From Sphingomonas gellani (GTDB taxonomy: Bacteria; Pseudomonadota; Alphaproteobacteria; Sphingomonadales; Sphingomonadaceae): a DNA stretch of 64,000 nt. The stretch is taken from assembly GCF_900110035.1 (NCBI RefSeq), contig NZ_FOCF01000002.1:62001-126000 (forward strand), read 5' to 3'. The position numbers were made by a program, and so were the translations under genes. This document shows positions 7,838 through 17,196 of this stretch, piece by piece (position 1 is the first letter of the stretch; the number at the start of each line of letters is the position of its first letter). The notes under the pieces are model-generated. The model saw only the letters and a list, made by a program, of their open reading frames with translations, made no database searches and was not told where the DNA came from.

Positions 7838-9820
7838 TCAATAGTTCAGGTTGAAGCTCATCAGCTTGCCGGCCCACGCCACCCAGACGATGCCGAGCAG
7901 CGCCGCCGCGACGATCACCGCCCGCAGCCGCGCCCCCCAGTCGCGTCCCGGCTGCCAGGTGAGCCAGGCGTTCCACAGCCCGACCGCGGCACCGACGATC
8001 GGCACGATCGCGGCGATCTGCAACGCACGGATCGGCGCGTCCAGGCTGTTGTTATAAACCTGCACCTCGGTTTTCAGGATCGGCGCGAGGATGGCGTACC
8101 AGCCCGCGATATAGACCAGGTCTGCGATCGCCGCCGCGCGCGTCAGCCGCCTGGCCAGCGCGGGTCGCCCGCTCAGTGTCACGGGCGCGCCGTAGCGGCG
8201 GCGCAGCCACCAGGCCGCCGGCCAGCCGATCGCGGTGAGCAGCAGCACCAGCACCGACAGCCCGGCGATCCAGGTGTTGAGCCGTGCGTTGCGCGCCAGC
8301 GACGTCGCCTGGCGGATTTCCACCGGGTTGCCGCTGTCGAGCATCGCCCGGCGCCCGGCCACCTCCGTTACCTGAAGCTGGCGGTCGCCACCGACTTCGC
8401 GCCACAGGCCGCGCGCGACTTCGCGGAACTGCTTGCCCTCGATTGAGGACACGCTGATCGTGCCGTCCGGGTTCGCCGTCACCTGGTCCTGCTGGAGCAG
8501 GTAGAACACGCCGATGAAGCCCGATTCCACGCGGCGCGATCCCTCGTACCGGCCGGCGATGGCGCTGGCATCGGCCGCCGCGCTGGCGATGGCAGGCGGC
8601 GTGACGGGCTTTGGCGCGGGGAAATAGCGGTCCATGAACAGGTCGAACAGCCGCTCGCGCACGCCGTACACCGCGTCGTTCTCGCCCCGGCTGTTGAAGG
8701 TGACATAGATGCCGACATGCTCGTCCGGCAGCAGGTTCAGGTCGGTGTGGAACACCAGCGTGTCGCCGCCATGACCGATCACCAGCCGGTTGTTGCGATG
8801 GCTCCAGAAGAAGCCGTGCGCCAGCGTGTCGAAGCCGGGTTGCGGCATCACCGCCGGGGTGTGCATCAGCCGGGCGATGTCCGGGCGCAGGATCTGCGCG
8901 CCGTCGAACTGGCCGTCCTGGAGATGCGCGATCATGAAGTTGGCCATGTCCGCGCCGGTCGTGCTGACCGCACCGGCGGGCGCCGTGCCGACCAGCTCGA
9001 ACGCGGCGGGCGGCTGATCGCTCTGCCGATACCCCTTGGACATGAAGGGGGCGAACGCGGGCGGCAGCGGCTGGCGGAACGTGGTGTGCGTCATGCGCAG
9101 CGGCGACAGGATGTGGCGTTCGATATAGCTGTCGAACGGCTCGCCCGACACCCGCTGCACGATATATCCGGCCAGCGCGGTGCCGTAGTTGGAATAGGCC
9201 GGCGCTTCGCCCGCAGGGAACAGCTGCGGGCGCAAATTCTCCTTCAGATATCGTTCGGTGGTCTTCAGCCGGGCCGGATCGTCGGTGAGCAGGTCCTTCA
9301 ACCCCTCCTCGAACCCGCCGCGATGACGCATCAGGTCGTTCATCGTGATGGTGCGCCCGGCCCTGGGCGTGATGTGGAAGTCCAGATAGCGGTTGATGTC
9401 CGCGTTCAGGTCGATGCGGCCCGCCTGCACCTGCTGCATCACGGCGGTCCAGGTGAACAGTTTCGACGTGGAGCCGATCCGCATCAGCGTGCGGTCGACA
9501 TCCATCGGCTTCTTCGCCGCGACATCGGCATAGCCATAGCCCTTCTTGACCAGCACCTGGCCGTCCTTGACGACGACGACCTGCGCGCCCGCGATCTTCC
9601 CCGCCTCCAGCGCGCCGGGAAAATAGCCGTCGAACCAGGCCGACAGGTCGCTGGCGGTGAGCGCCGGCGCGGCAGGGGCGGAGACGGGGGTGCGTGCTTC
9701 CGACGCGGCCGGCGTCGCCGGCTTGGGCGCGACCGGCAGGTCCCGTTGCGCAAGGCCCGCCGCGCCGATCAGCGCGCAGGCCAGCATGGCGACGATGCGC
9801 TTCCCCACGATGCGCTTCAT
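7838..9820 (-). CDS. Class C beta-lactamase-like serine hydrolase with C-terminal membrane domain
   Basis: This 660-residue exported serine hydrolase would act in the periplasm while anchored to the inner membrane. After a signal-like N-terminus and a Pro/Ala-rich linker, the beta-lactamase/D-aminopeptidase fold carries the SxxK nucleophile in GSTSKL (Ser117, Lys120), the tyrosine motif YSN (Tyr209-Asn211) and IGHGGDTL in place of KTG. Four predicted helices end the protein, starting with WIAGLSVLVLLLTAIGWP and closing MSFNLNY. It is closely similar to the first gene of the same operon (18206-20212), so the two are paralogues. The start has a strong AGGAGG site and overlaps the preceding stop. 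The substrate is probably a peptide or D-amino-acid peptide; this is inference. Confidence 0.88.
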   Translation of the reverse strand: MKRIVGKRIVAMLACALIGAAGLAQRDLPVAPKPATPAASEARTPVSAPAAPALTASDLSAWFDGYFPGALEAGKIAGAQVVVVKDGQVLVKKGYGYADVAAKKPMDVDRTLMRIGSTSKLFTWTAVMQQVQAGRIDLNADINRYLDFHITPRAGRTITMNDLMRHRGGFEEGLKDLLTDDPARLKTTERYLKENLRPQLFPAGEAPAYSNYGTALAGYIVQRVSGEPFDSYIERHILSPLRMTHTTFRQPLPPAFAPFMSKGYRQSDQPPAAFELVGTAPAGAVSTTGADMANFMIAHLQDGQFDGAQILRPDIARLMHTPAVMPQPGFDTLAHGFFWSHRNNRLVIGHGGDTLVFHTDLNLLPDEHVGIYVTFNSRGENDAVYGVRERLFDLFMDRYFPAPKPVTPPAIASAAADASAIAGRYEGSRRVESGFIGVFYLLQQDQVTANPDGTISVSSIEGKQFREVARGLWREVGGDRQLQVTEVAGRRAMLDSGNPVEIRQATSLARNARLNTWIAGLSVLVLLLTAIGWPAAWWLRRRYGAPVTLSGRPALARRLTRAAAIADLVYIAGWYAILAPILKTEVQVYNNSLDAPIRALQIAAIVPIVGAAVGLWNAWLTWQPGRDWGARLRAVIVAAALLGIVWVAWAGKLMSFNLNY

Positions 9821-11391
9821 CGGGCACCTCCTTCCGGCACAAAGGCCAGATCCTTGTAGTCGAAGCTGAAGTCCGCGATCGGCGACACCGGCTTTGCGGT
9901 GATCCGCGACACCTTGCCCTCCGCATCCAGTCCGAACGTCAGATAGGCCGGCTCGATCGCGGAATCGTCGAAGCGGGCGACAAAGGTGTCGTACTGATAA
10001 TGCTCCAGCCGACCGGTCATGCCGGGGGTGGTGGTGAAATCCACCTTCAGCCCGCCTCCGTTCGGCGTCACGGCCAGCGCACCGTACCATGGGTCGACAT
10101 AGCGCCCGGCATAGCGCGCGACGGGCAGCGACGGCCCGATCTTCGCCGGGGCCCCGGCCTGCTGGCGCACCGCCGCCTCCGCCCCGGCGATGCGGTCGCG
10201 CTTGAATTTGGCGAAGCGGGTCGGCCAGTCCTGTGCGGGGACGCCCAGATAATGGTCGAGCAGCTCGTACATCAGGCCGTAGCGCGGCTCGATCTCCTCG
10301 CTGTTGATCGCGATGGCGAAGCCGACCTTCTTTTCCGGGATCATCACCACGACGGTGGTGAAGCCGAATAGGCCGCCGGCATGCCAGATGACCTGCGCGC
10401 CGTGATAATCGCGCACGTCCCAGCCCAGCGCATAGGCCTGGTAACCGGGCGTGATGCCCGACACGGGATCGGGATAGGGCTCGATCGGCATCGGGGTGAC
10501 CGGCGCCCACATCTCCTTGCCCGCCGCCTCGCTGTACAGGCGCCCCTTGCCGTCGGGCAGCGCGCCGCCGGCCAGCTGGATCTGCAGCCAGCGCGCCATG
10601 TCGTTGGCGCTGGCCGCGATCAGCCCGGCCGGCGCGCCCGCCTGGCCCAGCCGATCACGCTCGTCGAGCAGCTTCAGCGGTCCCGTGCCCCGCACGGTGC
10701 CGCCGGCCCGGCCATGCGGGTGCGCGCGGTCGGGGGCGGACAGTTGCCGTGCCATGTCGGCAGTCGCGTCGGGCAGGCCGGCGGGGCGGAACACATGATC
10801 GCGCATGTAGTCCTCCCAGGGTTGCCCGCTGACCGCCTCGATCACCGCGCCGGCGACGACGTAGAGGATGTTGTCGTACGCATATCCGCTGCGGAAACTG
10901 GTCGCAGGGGGCAGGTAGCGCAGCCGCCGCACCAACTCCGCCCGCGACAGCTTGCCGCGCGGGACCAGCAACAGGTCGCCCGCGCCCAGGCCCAGCCCGC
11001 TGCGATGGACCAGCAGGTCGCGGATCGTCATCTCTCGCGTGACCCAGGGATCGTACATCTGGAAACCGGGCAGATGGTCGATGACCTTGTCGTCCCAGCC
11101 GATCTTTCCCGCATCCACCAGCGTCGCGAGCGCGGCGCTGGTGAACGCCTTGCCCGTCGATCCGATCATGAACAGCGTGTCAGCATCGACCTTTGCCGGG
11201 GCGCCCAGCTTGCGGATGCCATAGCCCTTGGCCAGCACGACCTTGCCATTCTCGACGATGGCGACGGCCATGCCCGGCGTCTCGCTCGCCCGGCGCACCG
11301 CCTCCACGCGCGCGTCGAAGCCGGCGGGCGGATCGGCCAGCGCCGGGGTGGCGGCCAGCAACAGGGGCAGCAGGAGCAGGTGGCGCTTCAT
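9817..11391 (-). CDS. Secreted beta-lactamase-family serine hydrolase (DUF3471-type C-terminus)
   Basis: This 524-residue periplasmic hydrolase of the class C beta-lactamase/esterase/D-aminopeptidase superfamily begins with a clear signal peptide (MKRHLLLLPLLLAATPALA). The nucleophile motif is STGK (Ser78-Lys81), the second motif is Y-x-N at residues 172-174 (YDN), and an HAGG motif lies in VIWHAGGLFG. The C-terminal hundred residues resemble the DUF3471 lipocalin-like domain found after such hydrolases. Unlike the other two serine hydrolases of this island it has no membrane domain. It overlaps the neighbours on both sides by four bases (ATGA). The peptide substrate is inferred from context. 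Confidence 0.88.
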   Translation of the reverse strand: MKRHLLLLPLLLAATPALADPPAGFDARVEAVRRASETPGMAVAIVENGKVVLAKGYGIRKLGAPAKVDADTLFMIGSTGKAFTSAALATLVDAGKIGWDDKVIDHLPGFQMYDPWVTREMTIRDLLVHRSGLGLGAGDLLLVPRGKLSRAELVRRLRYLPPATSFRSGYAYDNILYVVAGAVIEAVSGQPWEDYMRDHVFRPAGLPDATADMARQLSAPDRAHPHGRAGGTVRGTGPLKLLDERDRLGQAGAPAGLIAASANDMARWLQIQLAGGALPDGKGRLYSEAAGKEMWAPVTPMPIEPYPDPVSGITPGYQAYALGWDVRDYHGAQVIWHAGGLFGFTTVVVMIPEKKVGFAIAINSEEIEPRYGLMYELLDHYLGVPAQDWPTRFAKFKRDRIAGAEAAVRQQAGAPAKIGPSLPVARYAGRYVDPWYGALAVTPNGGGLKVDFTTTPGMTGRLEHYQYDTFVARFDDSAIEPAYLTFGLDAEGKVSRITAKPVSPIADFSFDYKDLAFVPEGGAR

Positions 11392-12512
11392 CGCGGCATC
11401 TCCGACAGGGGAGCCGGTGCGCCCCGCCGCAACGCGACGAACAGGAGCAGCGGCAGGACGTAAAGGAGGATCAGCACCCAGGCGAGCGCGCGGTAGCCGG
11501 AGGCGATCAGGGCGACGAGACCGATCCGCTCCGCCAGCAGCATGCACGGCACCAGCAGCGCCAGCGCGGCAACGGCGCGCGTGCCGGGACCCAGCACGAA
11601 ACGGCCGCCGCTGGCATGGGCGATACGCTCGTTCACCGCATGGACCGCGCCCGTGCCGCTTTCCAGCAGGGCGGCGAAGATCATCGCCTGGAACAGCAGG
11701 TGAAAGACGGGATGGCCCAGGCGGACCAGCATGTAATCGGACGGCAGCACCGCGCCCGCGATCTGGGGCAGGAACGCGGTCATCGCGGCGAAGAAGAGCA
11801 GCGCGGGCAGCATCGCAAGCGGTGCCGCGACCAGTCCCGCGACCACCGCGTCCCGGCCGGATCGGAAGTGTCGCGTGACGGGCAGCACGATCACCGCACC
11901 GACGATGTTGTACCCGGCATAGGTGATCCCGCCCAGCGCCCAGTCCCCGGAGGGAAGCGGAGACGCGGCAAAGGCGGCGGCGATCCGGTCGCCCACCCCG
12001 CTCAGCGCCAGCACCAGAAAGATCGCGTAGGTCGCATAGAGCATCGCCGACACCCACACGAACACCCGTTCCACCGCGGCATTGCCCCAGGCGACGCAGG
12101 CGACGATACCCGCCATCAGCGCCAATGTCCCGGCGATCGGCGGTGCGCCGAGCGTCGCCGCGGCGATCGCGCCCGCCGCCGCGCCGAACACGGCGAGGAT
12201 CAGGATCACGAACGCGGCATAGGCCGCCTCGAACGCGACCCAGCCCCGTCCGAGCAATGCCCGGAAGAAGGTGCGGTAATCGCGCGCACCGATCAGATGC
12301 GCCAAGTGGAACGTCGCCGCCGCGACCACCGCCCAGATCAGCGTGGCGAGCAGCATCGCGGCCAGGCCGCCCCAGGGACCGGCGGGCAGGAAGAACTCCG
12401 CAATTTCCCGCCCGGTGGCATAGCCGCCGCCGATCACCACCGCCTTGAACGCGAGCCCCGGCAGCACGAACCGGCGGAACCGGTCGGCCGCGCCGTGGCT
12501 CAACCCCGGCAT
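11388..12512 (-). CDS. YkvI-like membrane transporter of the APC type
   Basis: This 374-residue integral membrane protein has about ten helices. The N-terminal stretch LAFKAVVIGGGYATGREIAEFF, with a Gly-rich break in helix 1, is typical of YkvI-family proteins and related amino-acid/cation symporters of the LeuT-like fold. Further matches are ITYAGYNIVGAVIVLP and FAALLESGTGAVHAVNERI. The gene sits between the DgcN-like gene (13-base overlap) and a serine hydrolase (4-base overlap). It is therefore probably the inner-membrane importer, or less likely the exporter, of an amino acid released in this pathway. No substrate has been assigned to YkvI proteins. Confidence 0.75.
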   Translation of the reverse strand: MPGLSHGAADRFRRFVLPGLAFKAVVIGGGYATGREIAEFFLPAGPWGGLAAMLLATLIWAVVAAATFHLAHLIGARDYRTFFRALLGRGWVAFEAAYAAFVILILAVFGAAAGAIAAATLGAPPIAGTLALMAGIVACVAWGNAAVERVFVWVSAMLYATYAIFLVLALSGVGDRIAAAFAASPLPSGDWALGGITYAGYNIVGAVIVLPVTRHFRSGRDAVVAGLVAAPLAMLPALLFFAAMTAFLPQIAGAVLPSDYMLVRLGHPVFHLLFQAMIFAALLESGTGAVHAVNERIAHASGGRFVLGPGTRAVAALALLVPCMLLAERIGLVALIASGYRALAWVLILLYVLPLLLFVALRRGAPAPLSEMPR

Positions 12513-13555
12513 GCGTCCAGCAACCTTTCGAACGAGGGACCGCCACGCATCGGGTCGGCAGCGGGCAGGTGCAGGCGCTCGCCCGTCTCCGCAGTGACTC
12601 GTTCCACATCCTGTGGCGACAGGCCGTCGGTGTTCAGGCTGATGCCGACGCAGCGGATATCGGGGTTGGTCAGGCGGCCGAGCATGATCGTCTGCTCGAT
12701 CACCGCCTCGATCGGCGGCACAGCGAACCCGGGCGCGCCCAGCACGCGGTCGCGGCCGGGTTGGTGGCACACCACCACCATGTCCGGCTGGCTGCCGTGC
12801 AGCAGCGCCAGCGACACGCCCGCATAGGCGGGGTGGAACAGTGATCCCTGACCCTCGATCACGTCCAGGTGGTCGGGCGCGGCGTCGGGGCTGAGCAGTT
12901 CGGCCGCGCCGGCCGCGAAATCGGCGACCACCGCGTCCATCGCGATGCCCGCGCCCGCGATCATGATCCCGGTCTGGCCGCTGGCGCGAAAGGTGGCGTC
13001 GATCCCGCGTGCCGAAAGTCCGCGCGCGATGGCGAGCGCGGTGTATTTCTTGCCCAGCGCGCAATCGGTGCCGACCGTCAGCAACCGGCGCCCGCTGCGC
13101 CTTCGCCCCGTGGCGACCGGCAGCCCGGGGGGTGGGACGCGGACGTCGTGCAGCCGCGTGCCCCTGCGCTCCGCCGCCTCGCGCAGCGGTGCGATGTCGG
13201 ACAGGCGGGTGTGCATGCCGGCGATCAGGTCCAACCCGGCATCGATCGCGGCGATCAGTTCGGGCATCCAGGCAGGCGGGATGACACCGCCCTGGTTGGC
13301 GACGCCGATCAGCATCGCGCGGGCGCCGGCCTCTGCGGCCTCTCGCGGCGTCAGGCGGCGCAGGCCGGTGGTCACGGTCGCGGCGGGCAGCGCGTGTTCG
13401 CCGATGCACCGATCCGCCGCCCAGTCGCGTAGCCCGAACGCCGTCTTCGCGAACCCCGCCTCCGTCACGTCGCCCAGGAACAGCAGATAGGGGGCGGGCA
13501 GGTCGTGCGGGGCGGCGGCCTCGCGTCCTTTCGGCATGGCAACGGGCAGGCCCAT
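12500..13555 (-). CDS. dgcN: DUF1611 protein, DgcN-like (D-glutamate N-acetyltransferase candidate)
   Basis: This 351-residue cytoplasmic protein has the DUF1611 two-part architecture. An N-terminal Rossmann-like part begins APYLLFLGDVTEAGFAKTA. A C-terminal part has a P-loop-like motif GTDCALGKKYT (residues 162-172) and further conserved SGQTGIMIAG and DVIEGQGSLFHPAY. Members of this family next to a dipeptide-epimerase-like racemase have been described as DgcN, which acetylates D-glutamate before racemisation by DgcA. A DgcA-like gene is indeed in this cluster, four genes upstream counting the overlap. The start at 13555 lies four bases from the TonB receptor stop. The specific function is inferred from family plus neighbour; other DUF1611 roles remain possible. 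Confidence 0.78.
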   Translation of the reverse strand: MGLPVAMPKGREAAAPHDLPAPYLLFLGDVTEAGFAKTAFGLRDWAADRCIGEHALPAATVTTGLRRLTPREAAEAGARAMLIGVANQGGVIPPAWMPELIAAIDAGLDLIAGMHTRLSDIAPLREAAERRGTRLHDVRVPPPGLPVATGRRRSGRRLLTVGTDCALGKKYTALAIARGLSARGIDATFRASGQTGIMIAGAGIAMDAVVADFAAGAAELLSPDAAPDHLDVIEGQGSLFHPAYAGVSLALLHGSQPDMVVVCHQPGRDRVLGAPGFAVPPIEAVIEQTIMLGRLTNPDIRCVGISLNTDGLSPQDVERVTAETGERLHLPAADPMRGGPSFERLLDACRG

Positions 13556-13559
13556 CCGA

Positions 13560-15854
13560 TCAGAACCCCGCGCCAAGCGTCACCCCGATCACGCGCGGCC
13601 GGATGATGCCGGTGCCCACCGCGCCGAACGGGTAATTGCCCTCTCCCGATACGCTGGTCTTGCCCACCGAATTGGTCAGGTTCTTGGCATAGGCCTCGAC
13701 CGAGAAGCGGCCGAAATCGACGCCGGCGCGCAGGTCGACCACGCCGTAGGACGGGATGCGGAACTGACGCCCCGTCGCCGCGACGAAGGTCGGGCTGTAC
13801 GGGCCGGACTGGTCGCTGAGAAAGCGCAGCGATGCACCGAGATAAGGCGTGGCGGAGCCGATCTGCCAGTCATAGTCGGCGTTCGCGGATACCGCGTATT
13901 TCGGCGTGTACGGCAACTGGTCGCCATTGCGGCCCCCGACGATCGCCAAGTCGGTGTCCTCCTTCAGCTTGGCATCGGTGTAGGCGCCATTCAGCGACAC
14001 CACGAACCCACGGGTCGGGCGCATCGTGGCGGTGAACTCGACGCCGTCACTCTTGGCCTTGCCGCCATTGGCGTTGATGCCGAAATCGTTGACCTGCGCG
14101 AACAGCTGGATGTCGCGCCAGTCGATGTGGAACGCCGCGATATCGATCGCGAAGCTGCGGTCCGCCGTTTCTGCCTTCAACCCGACTTCATAGCTGATGA
14201 GCGAGTCGGAATCGTAGGTGCTGAGCGACGAGGGCGCGTTGGGCGGCACGATGTTGGGACCGCCGGGCCGGAAACCCTTCGCCACGCGGGCATAGATCGC
14301 GCCGGTGCGGCTGAATTTGAACTTGGGCGCGACGGACCAGGTAAACACGTTCTCCTTGGACGCGGAACTGAGCGCGTCCGGCGCGAGCAGGCCCGTGCCG
14401 CTCTGGCTCGCGTCCTGATCGTTGTGGCTGTACCGGCCGCCCAGCGTCAGGTCGAACATCGGGCCGAAATGCACCGTGCCGTTCGCGAAGCCGGCGAACT
14501 CTTCGTAGCGCGACGGGTTGGCGCCATCGAACAGCTGCGGCACGCCGGTGAAGATGGTGAAGGTGCCCGGCTCGTACACATCCAGCCGCTGGATGATCGC
14601 GCCCTTCTCATGGTCGTAATAGCCGCCGATCAGCCATTCGAACGTGTCGCTGGCGGGGGAGGACAGGCGTACCTCCTGCGTGAAGCGCTTCGTGTCGGTG
14701 TGCTGCACCAGCCCCAGGTCAGCGGCCGCGCCGGTCGCGTCGTCGTACAGGCCGAGCTGGGTACCGTAGTTCACCGTCAGGTCGTCGCGCAGCGACTGTT
14801 TCAGCGTGCTGTAGCTGGTGGACGAGGTCAGCGTCGCAAAGCCGAGGTCAACGTCCGCCGTGGCGTTGTACACGCGATACGCGATGTTGGTGTATTCCGG
14901 CACATATTGCGACTGCGTGTTGCGGCCGTACAGCGTGCGCAGCGTCAGTGGGTCGCTTTCCACTACGGTACCGGCATCGCTGTCCAGGTTTTGCAGGATC
15001 GCGGTCAGGCGCAGCTGGAACGCATCGCTGGGCTTGAACAGCGCGGAGATGCGGCCGCCATAGCTTTTGGACCCGTTGATGTTCTTCTGCACGTCGGAGC
15101 CGCCGTTGCCGACCGAGTCGATATAGCCGCCATAGTCCCGGTAGAAGCCCGACGCGCGCACGGCGAAGGTGTCGCCGAGCGGCAGGTTGACCACCGCCGA
15201 TCCCATGTAGCTGAGATCGCCGCCCTTTGTGCTTTCCAGCGATGCGCGGCCACGCGCCTCCACCTTGTCGGTGCTGGGCGCGGCGGTGACGTATTTCAGC
15301 ACGCCGCCCAGTGAACTGGCGCCGTACAGCGTACCCTGTGGCCCGCGCAGCACCTCCACCCGTGCCACGTCGAACGTGTCGAACTCGCCCGCCAGGATCG
15401 CCGAGTTCACCTGTCCGCTGGACGAGCCGAACGGCGTTTCGTCGATATAGGTCGCGACCGTCGCGGCCACCCCGCCGGTGTTGATGCCGCGCAGGACGAT
15501 GCGTGCCTCACCAGGATTGCTCTGCGCGAGCTGCAGGCCGGGGACCAGCTTCGCATAGTCCTGAAAGCTGTAGGCCTGGTTGCGTTGCAGCGTATCGCCG
15601 CCGACGACCGACACCGATTGCGGCACGTCGATCAGGACCTGTGCGCGTTTTTGTGCGGTGACCACGATGTCCTCCCCCGGCGCGGAGGAGGGGGTGGCAC
15701 GCGCCTGTGTCGAAGCGGGCGTGACCGGTGAGGACGTGCCCTCCGCCTGATCGTCCTGTGCGGGCGCGTCCGTCGTCTGCGCGGAGGCCGAAGGGGCCAG
15801 CAGCAGGGCCGCCAGCGCGCCGGTAATCGAGTAGGCCATCATCGACTTGGTCAT
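13560..15854 (-). CDS. TonB-dependent outer-membrane receptor
   Basis: This 764-residue active importer spans the outer membrane and takes energy from TonB-ExbBD. A signal peptide ends near ASAQ (about residue 25). A Gln/Ala/Pro-rich linker, the TonB-box-like EDIVVTAQKR and the plug domain (DVPQSVSVVGGDTLQ, RIVLRGINTGG, VEVLRGPQGTLYGASSLGG) lead to a barrel ending in a terminal Phe (VIGVTLGAGF). It is of the Sphingomonas catabolic type rather than clearly siderophore-type. Its own promoter and a palindrome lie in the 76 bases upstream. Position among peptide and D-glutamate genes suggests uptake of small peptides or peptidoglycan fragments; this is inference. Confidence 0.93.
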   Translation of the reverse strand: MTKSMMAYSITGALAALLLAPSASAQTTDAPAQDDQAEGTSSPVTPASTQARATPSSAPGEDIVVTAQKRAQVLIDVPQSVSVVGGDTLQRNQAYSFQDYAKLVPGLQLAQSNPGEARIVLRGINTGGVAATVATYIDETPFGSSSGQVNSAILAGEFDTFDVARVEVLRGPQGTLYGASSLGGVLKYVTAAPSTDKVEARGRASLESTKGGDLSYMGSAVVNLPLGDTFAVRASGFYRDYGGYIDSVGNGGSDVQKNINGSKSYGGRISALFKPSDAFQLRLTAILQNLDSDAGTVVESDPLTLRTLYGRNTQSQYVPEYTNIAYRVYNATADVDLGFATLTSSTSYSTLKQSLRDDLTVNYGTQLGLYDDATGAAADLGLVQHTDTKRFTQEVRLSSPASDTFEWLIGGYYDHEKGAIIQRLDVYEPGTFTIFTGVPQLFDGANPSRYEEFAGFANGTVHFGPMFDLTLGGRYSHNDQDASQSGTGLLAPDALSSASKENVFTWSVAPKFKFSRTGAIYARVAKGFRPGGPNIVPPNAPSSLSTYDSDSLISYEVGLKAETADRSFAIDIAAFHIDWRDIQLFAQVNDFGINANGGKAKSDGVEFTATMRPTRGFVVSLNGAYTDAKLKEDTDLAIVGGRNGDQLPYTPKYAVSANADYDWQIGSATPYLGASLRFLSDQSGPYSPTFVAATGRQFRIPSYGVVDLRAGVDFGRFSVEAYAKNLTNSVGKTSVSGEGNYPFGAVGTGIIRPRVIGVTLGAGF

Positions 15855-15885
15855 CGCTACCCCACCCTTTTTTCCCGATTCTCCA

Positions 15886-15920
15886 ATCGGAAACTATTGT
15901 TCCGATCCGGATTGTGTCAA
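15886..15920 (-). promoter_or_regulatory. Promoter with overlapping palindrome upstream of the TonB receptor
   Basis: On the minus strand TTGACA (15915-15920) and AATAGT (15893-15898) are 16 bases apart, a reasonable sigma-70 promoter. A perfect inverted repeat ATCGGAA-N7-TTCCGAT (15886-15906) covers the -10 element. A protein bound there would block transcription of the TonB receptor and the genes after it. It splits the island into two transcription units. Confidence 0.5.
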
Positions 15921-15930
15921 TTCTATTTCG

Positions 15931-17196
15931 TCATCGATCTGTTCCGCCCGCGACGCGACGTTCGCGCGGGTCGAGTGCCCTCAGCATCAGCCCGGCCGAC
16001 CCGGCCAGCCCAGCGAGCAGCAGGAAATAGGGCGCGTGGCCGATCCGGCTCCACAAGGTGCCGACCAACCCTGCCGACAGGCTGCCCGCGAAGGTGGCCA
16101 GGTACCATGCGGCCACCGTGGTCGCGCCCAGCCCCTCGGGCGCCAGTCGCGCGAACAGGCCGAGCCCGGTGGGCAGGATATACAGCTCACCCAGCGTGAG
16201 CAGCGCGAAGAACAACGCGAGCCACAGCCAGTGCGCCTGTCCGCCGAACCAGGCCAGCAGGGCGAGCAGCAGGTACGCGCCCGCCGCGATCGTCGCACCC
16301 AATGCCATCTTGCGCGCCGGCCGCTCCACCGAACCGCGCTCCGCCCGCCGCCGCCACATGGCGAGCAGCGGCGGGGTCATGACCATCACCAGCAGCGGGT
16401 TGAGCGCCTGGAACCAGGTCATGGGAATGGCGCCCGCGCCCAGCCGCCGGTCGACGCCGGTATCCGCCCACAACGCCACCGTGTTGCCGACCTGTTCGTA
16501 CGCCGCGCGGAATACCGTCACCGACAGCCCGATCGCGGCCAGCAGCACCAGCGTCTCGCGCGGGAAGCGCACGGCCGGGCGGGGCCCGGTTCGCTCCACG
16601 ACCGGGTACCGCGCCTGGGGCGGCAGATAGCGTTGCCCCCACAGATAGATGCACAGGCCCGCGACCATGCCGATGCCGGCCGCGCCGAAACCCCAGTGCC
16701 ACCCGTAGAGCTCGCCCAGAGTCCCGCACACCAGCGGCGCCAGGAACCCGCCGATGTTCACCCCGACATAATAGACGTTGTACGCCCAGCCGACGCGCGG
16801 ATCGCCGGGTTCGTACAGGTCGTCGATCTGGCTGGGCAGGCTGGGCAGGAACAGGCCGTTGCCCAGCGCGATGGTCGCAAGCGCGGGGTAGAAGAGCGGC
16901 TCGAACGTCATCATGAAATGGCCCGCCGCCATGATCGACCCGCCGATGATGATCGCGCGCCGCTTGCCCAGCAGGCGGTCGGCGATCACCCCGCCGACGA
17001 TGGGCGTGAAGTATGCGCAAGCGGTGTAGGTGCCGTACACCAGCGACGCCGTGCCCTGCGCCATCAACAGCTGCTTGGTCATGTAATAGACCAGCAGGGC
17101 GCGCATACCGTAATAGGAGAACTGCTCCCACATGTTGGTGAGGAACAGGATCGTCAGCCCGCGCGGCTGGCCGAACCAGGCGCGCGGCGCGGTCAT
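15931..17196 (-). CDS. Proton-coupled peptide symporter (POT/PTR2 family)
   Basis: This 421-residue inner-membrane transporter imports di- and tripeptides with protons. Helix 1 holds the POT signature form WEQFSYYGMRALLVYYM, followed by YTACAYFTPIVGGVIADRLLGKRRAI and the PTR2 motif region FYPALATIALGNGLFLPSLPSQ. Later come NVYYVGVNIGGFLAPLVCGTLG and LYILPTGLGLFARLAP. It is somewhat shorter than E. coli DtpA-type proteins but all helices seem present. The start overlaps the stop of the DgcA-like gene (ATGA). Its presence shows that small peptides are the likely material handled by this gene cluster. Confidence 0.9.
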   Translation of the reverse strand: MTAPRAWFGQPRGLTILFLTNMWEQFSYYGMRALLVYYMTKQLLMAQGTASLVYGTYTACAYFTPIVGGVIADRLLGKRRAIIIGGSIMAAGHFMMTFEPLFYPALATIALGNGLFLPSLPSQIDDLYEPGDPRVGWAYNVYYVGVNIGGFLAPLVCGTLGELYGWHWGFGAAGIGMVAGLCIYLWGQRYLPPQARYPVVERTGPRPAVRFPRETLVLLAAIGLSVTVFRAAYEQVGNTVALWADTGVDRRLGAGAIPMTWFQALNPLLVMVMTPPLLAMWRRRAERGSVERPARKMALGATIAAGAYLLLALLAWFGGQAHWLWLALFFALLTLGELYILPTGLGLFARLAPEGLGATTVAAWYLATFAGSLSAGLVGTLWSRIGHAPYFLLLAGLAGSAGLMLRALDPRERRVAGGTDR

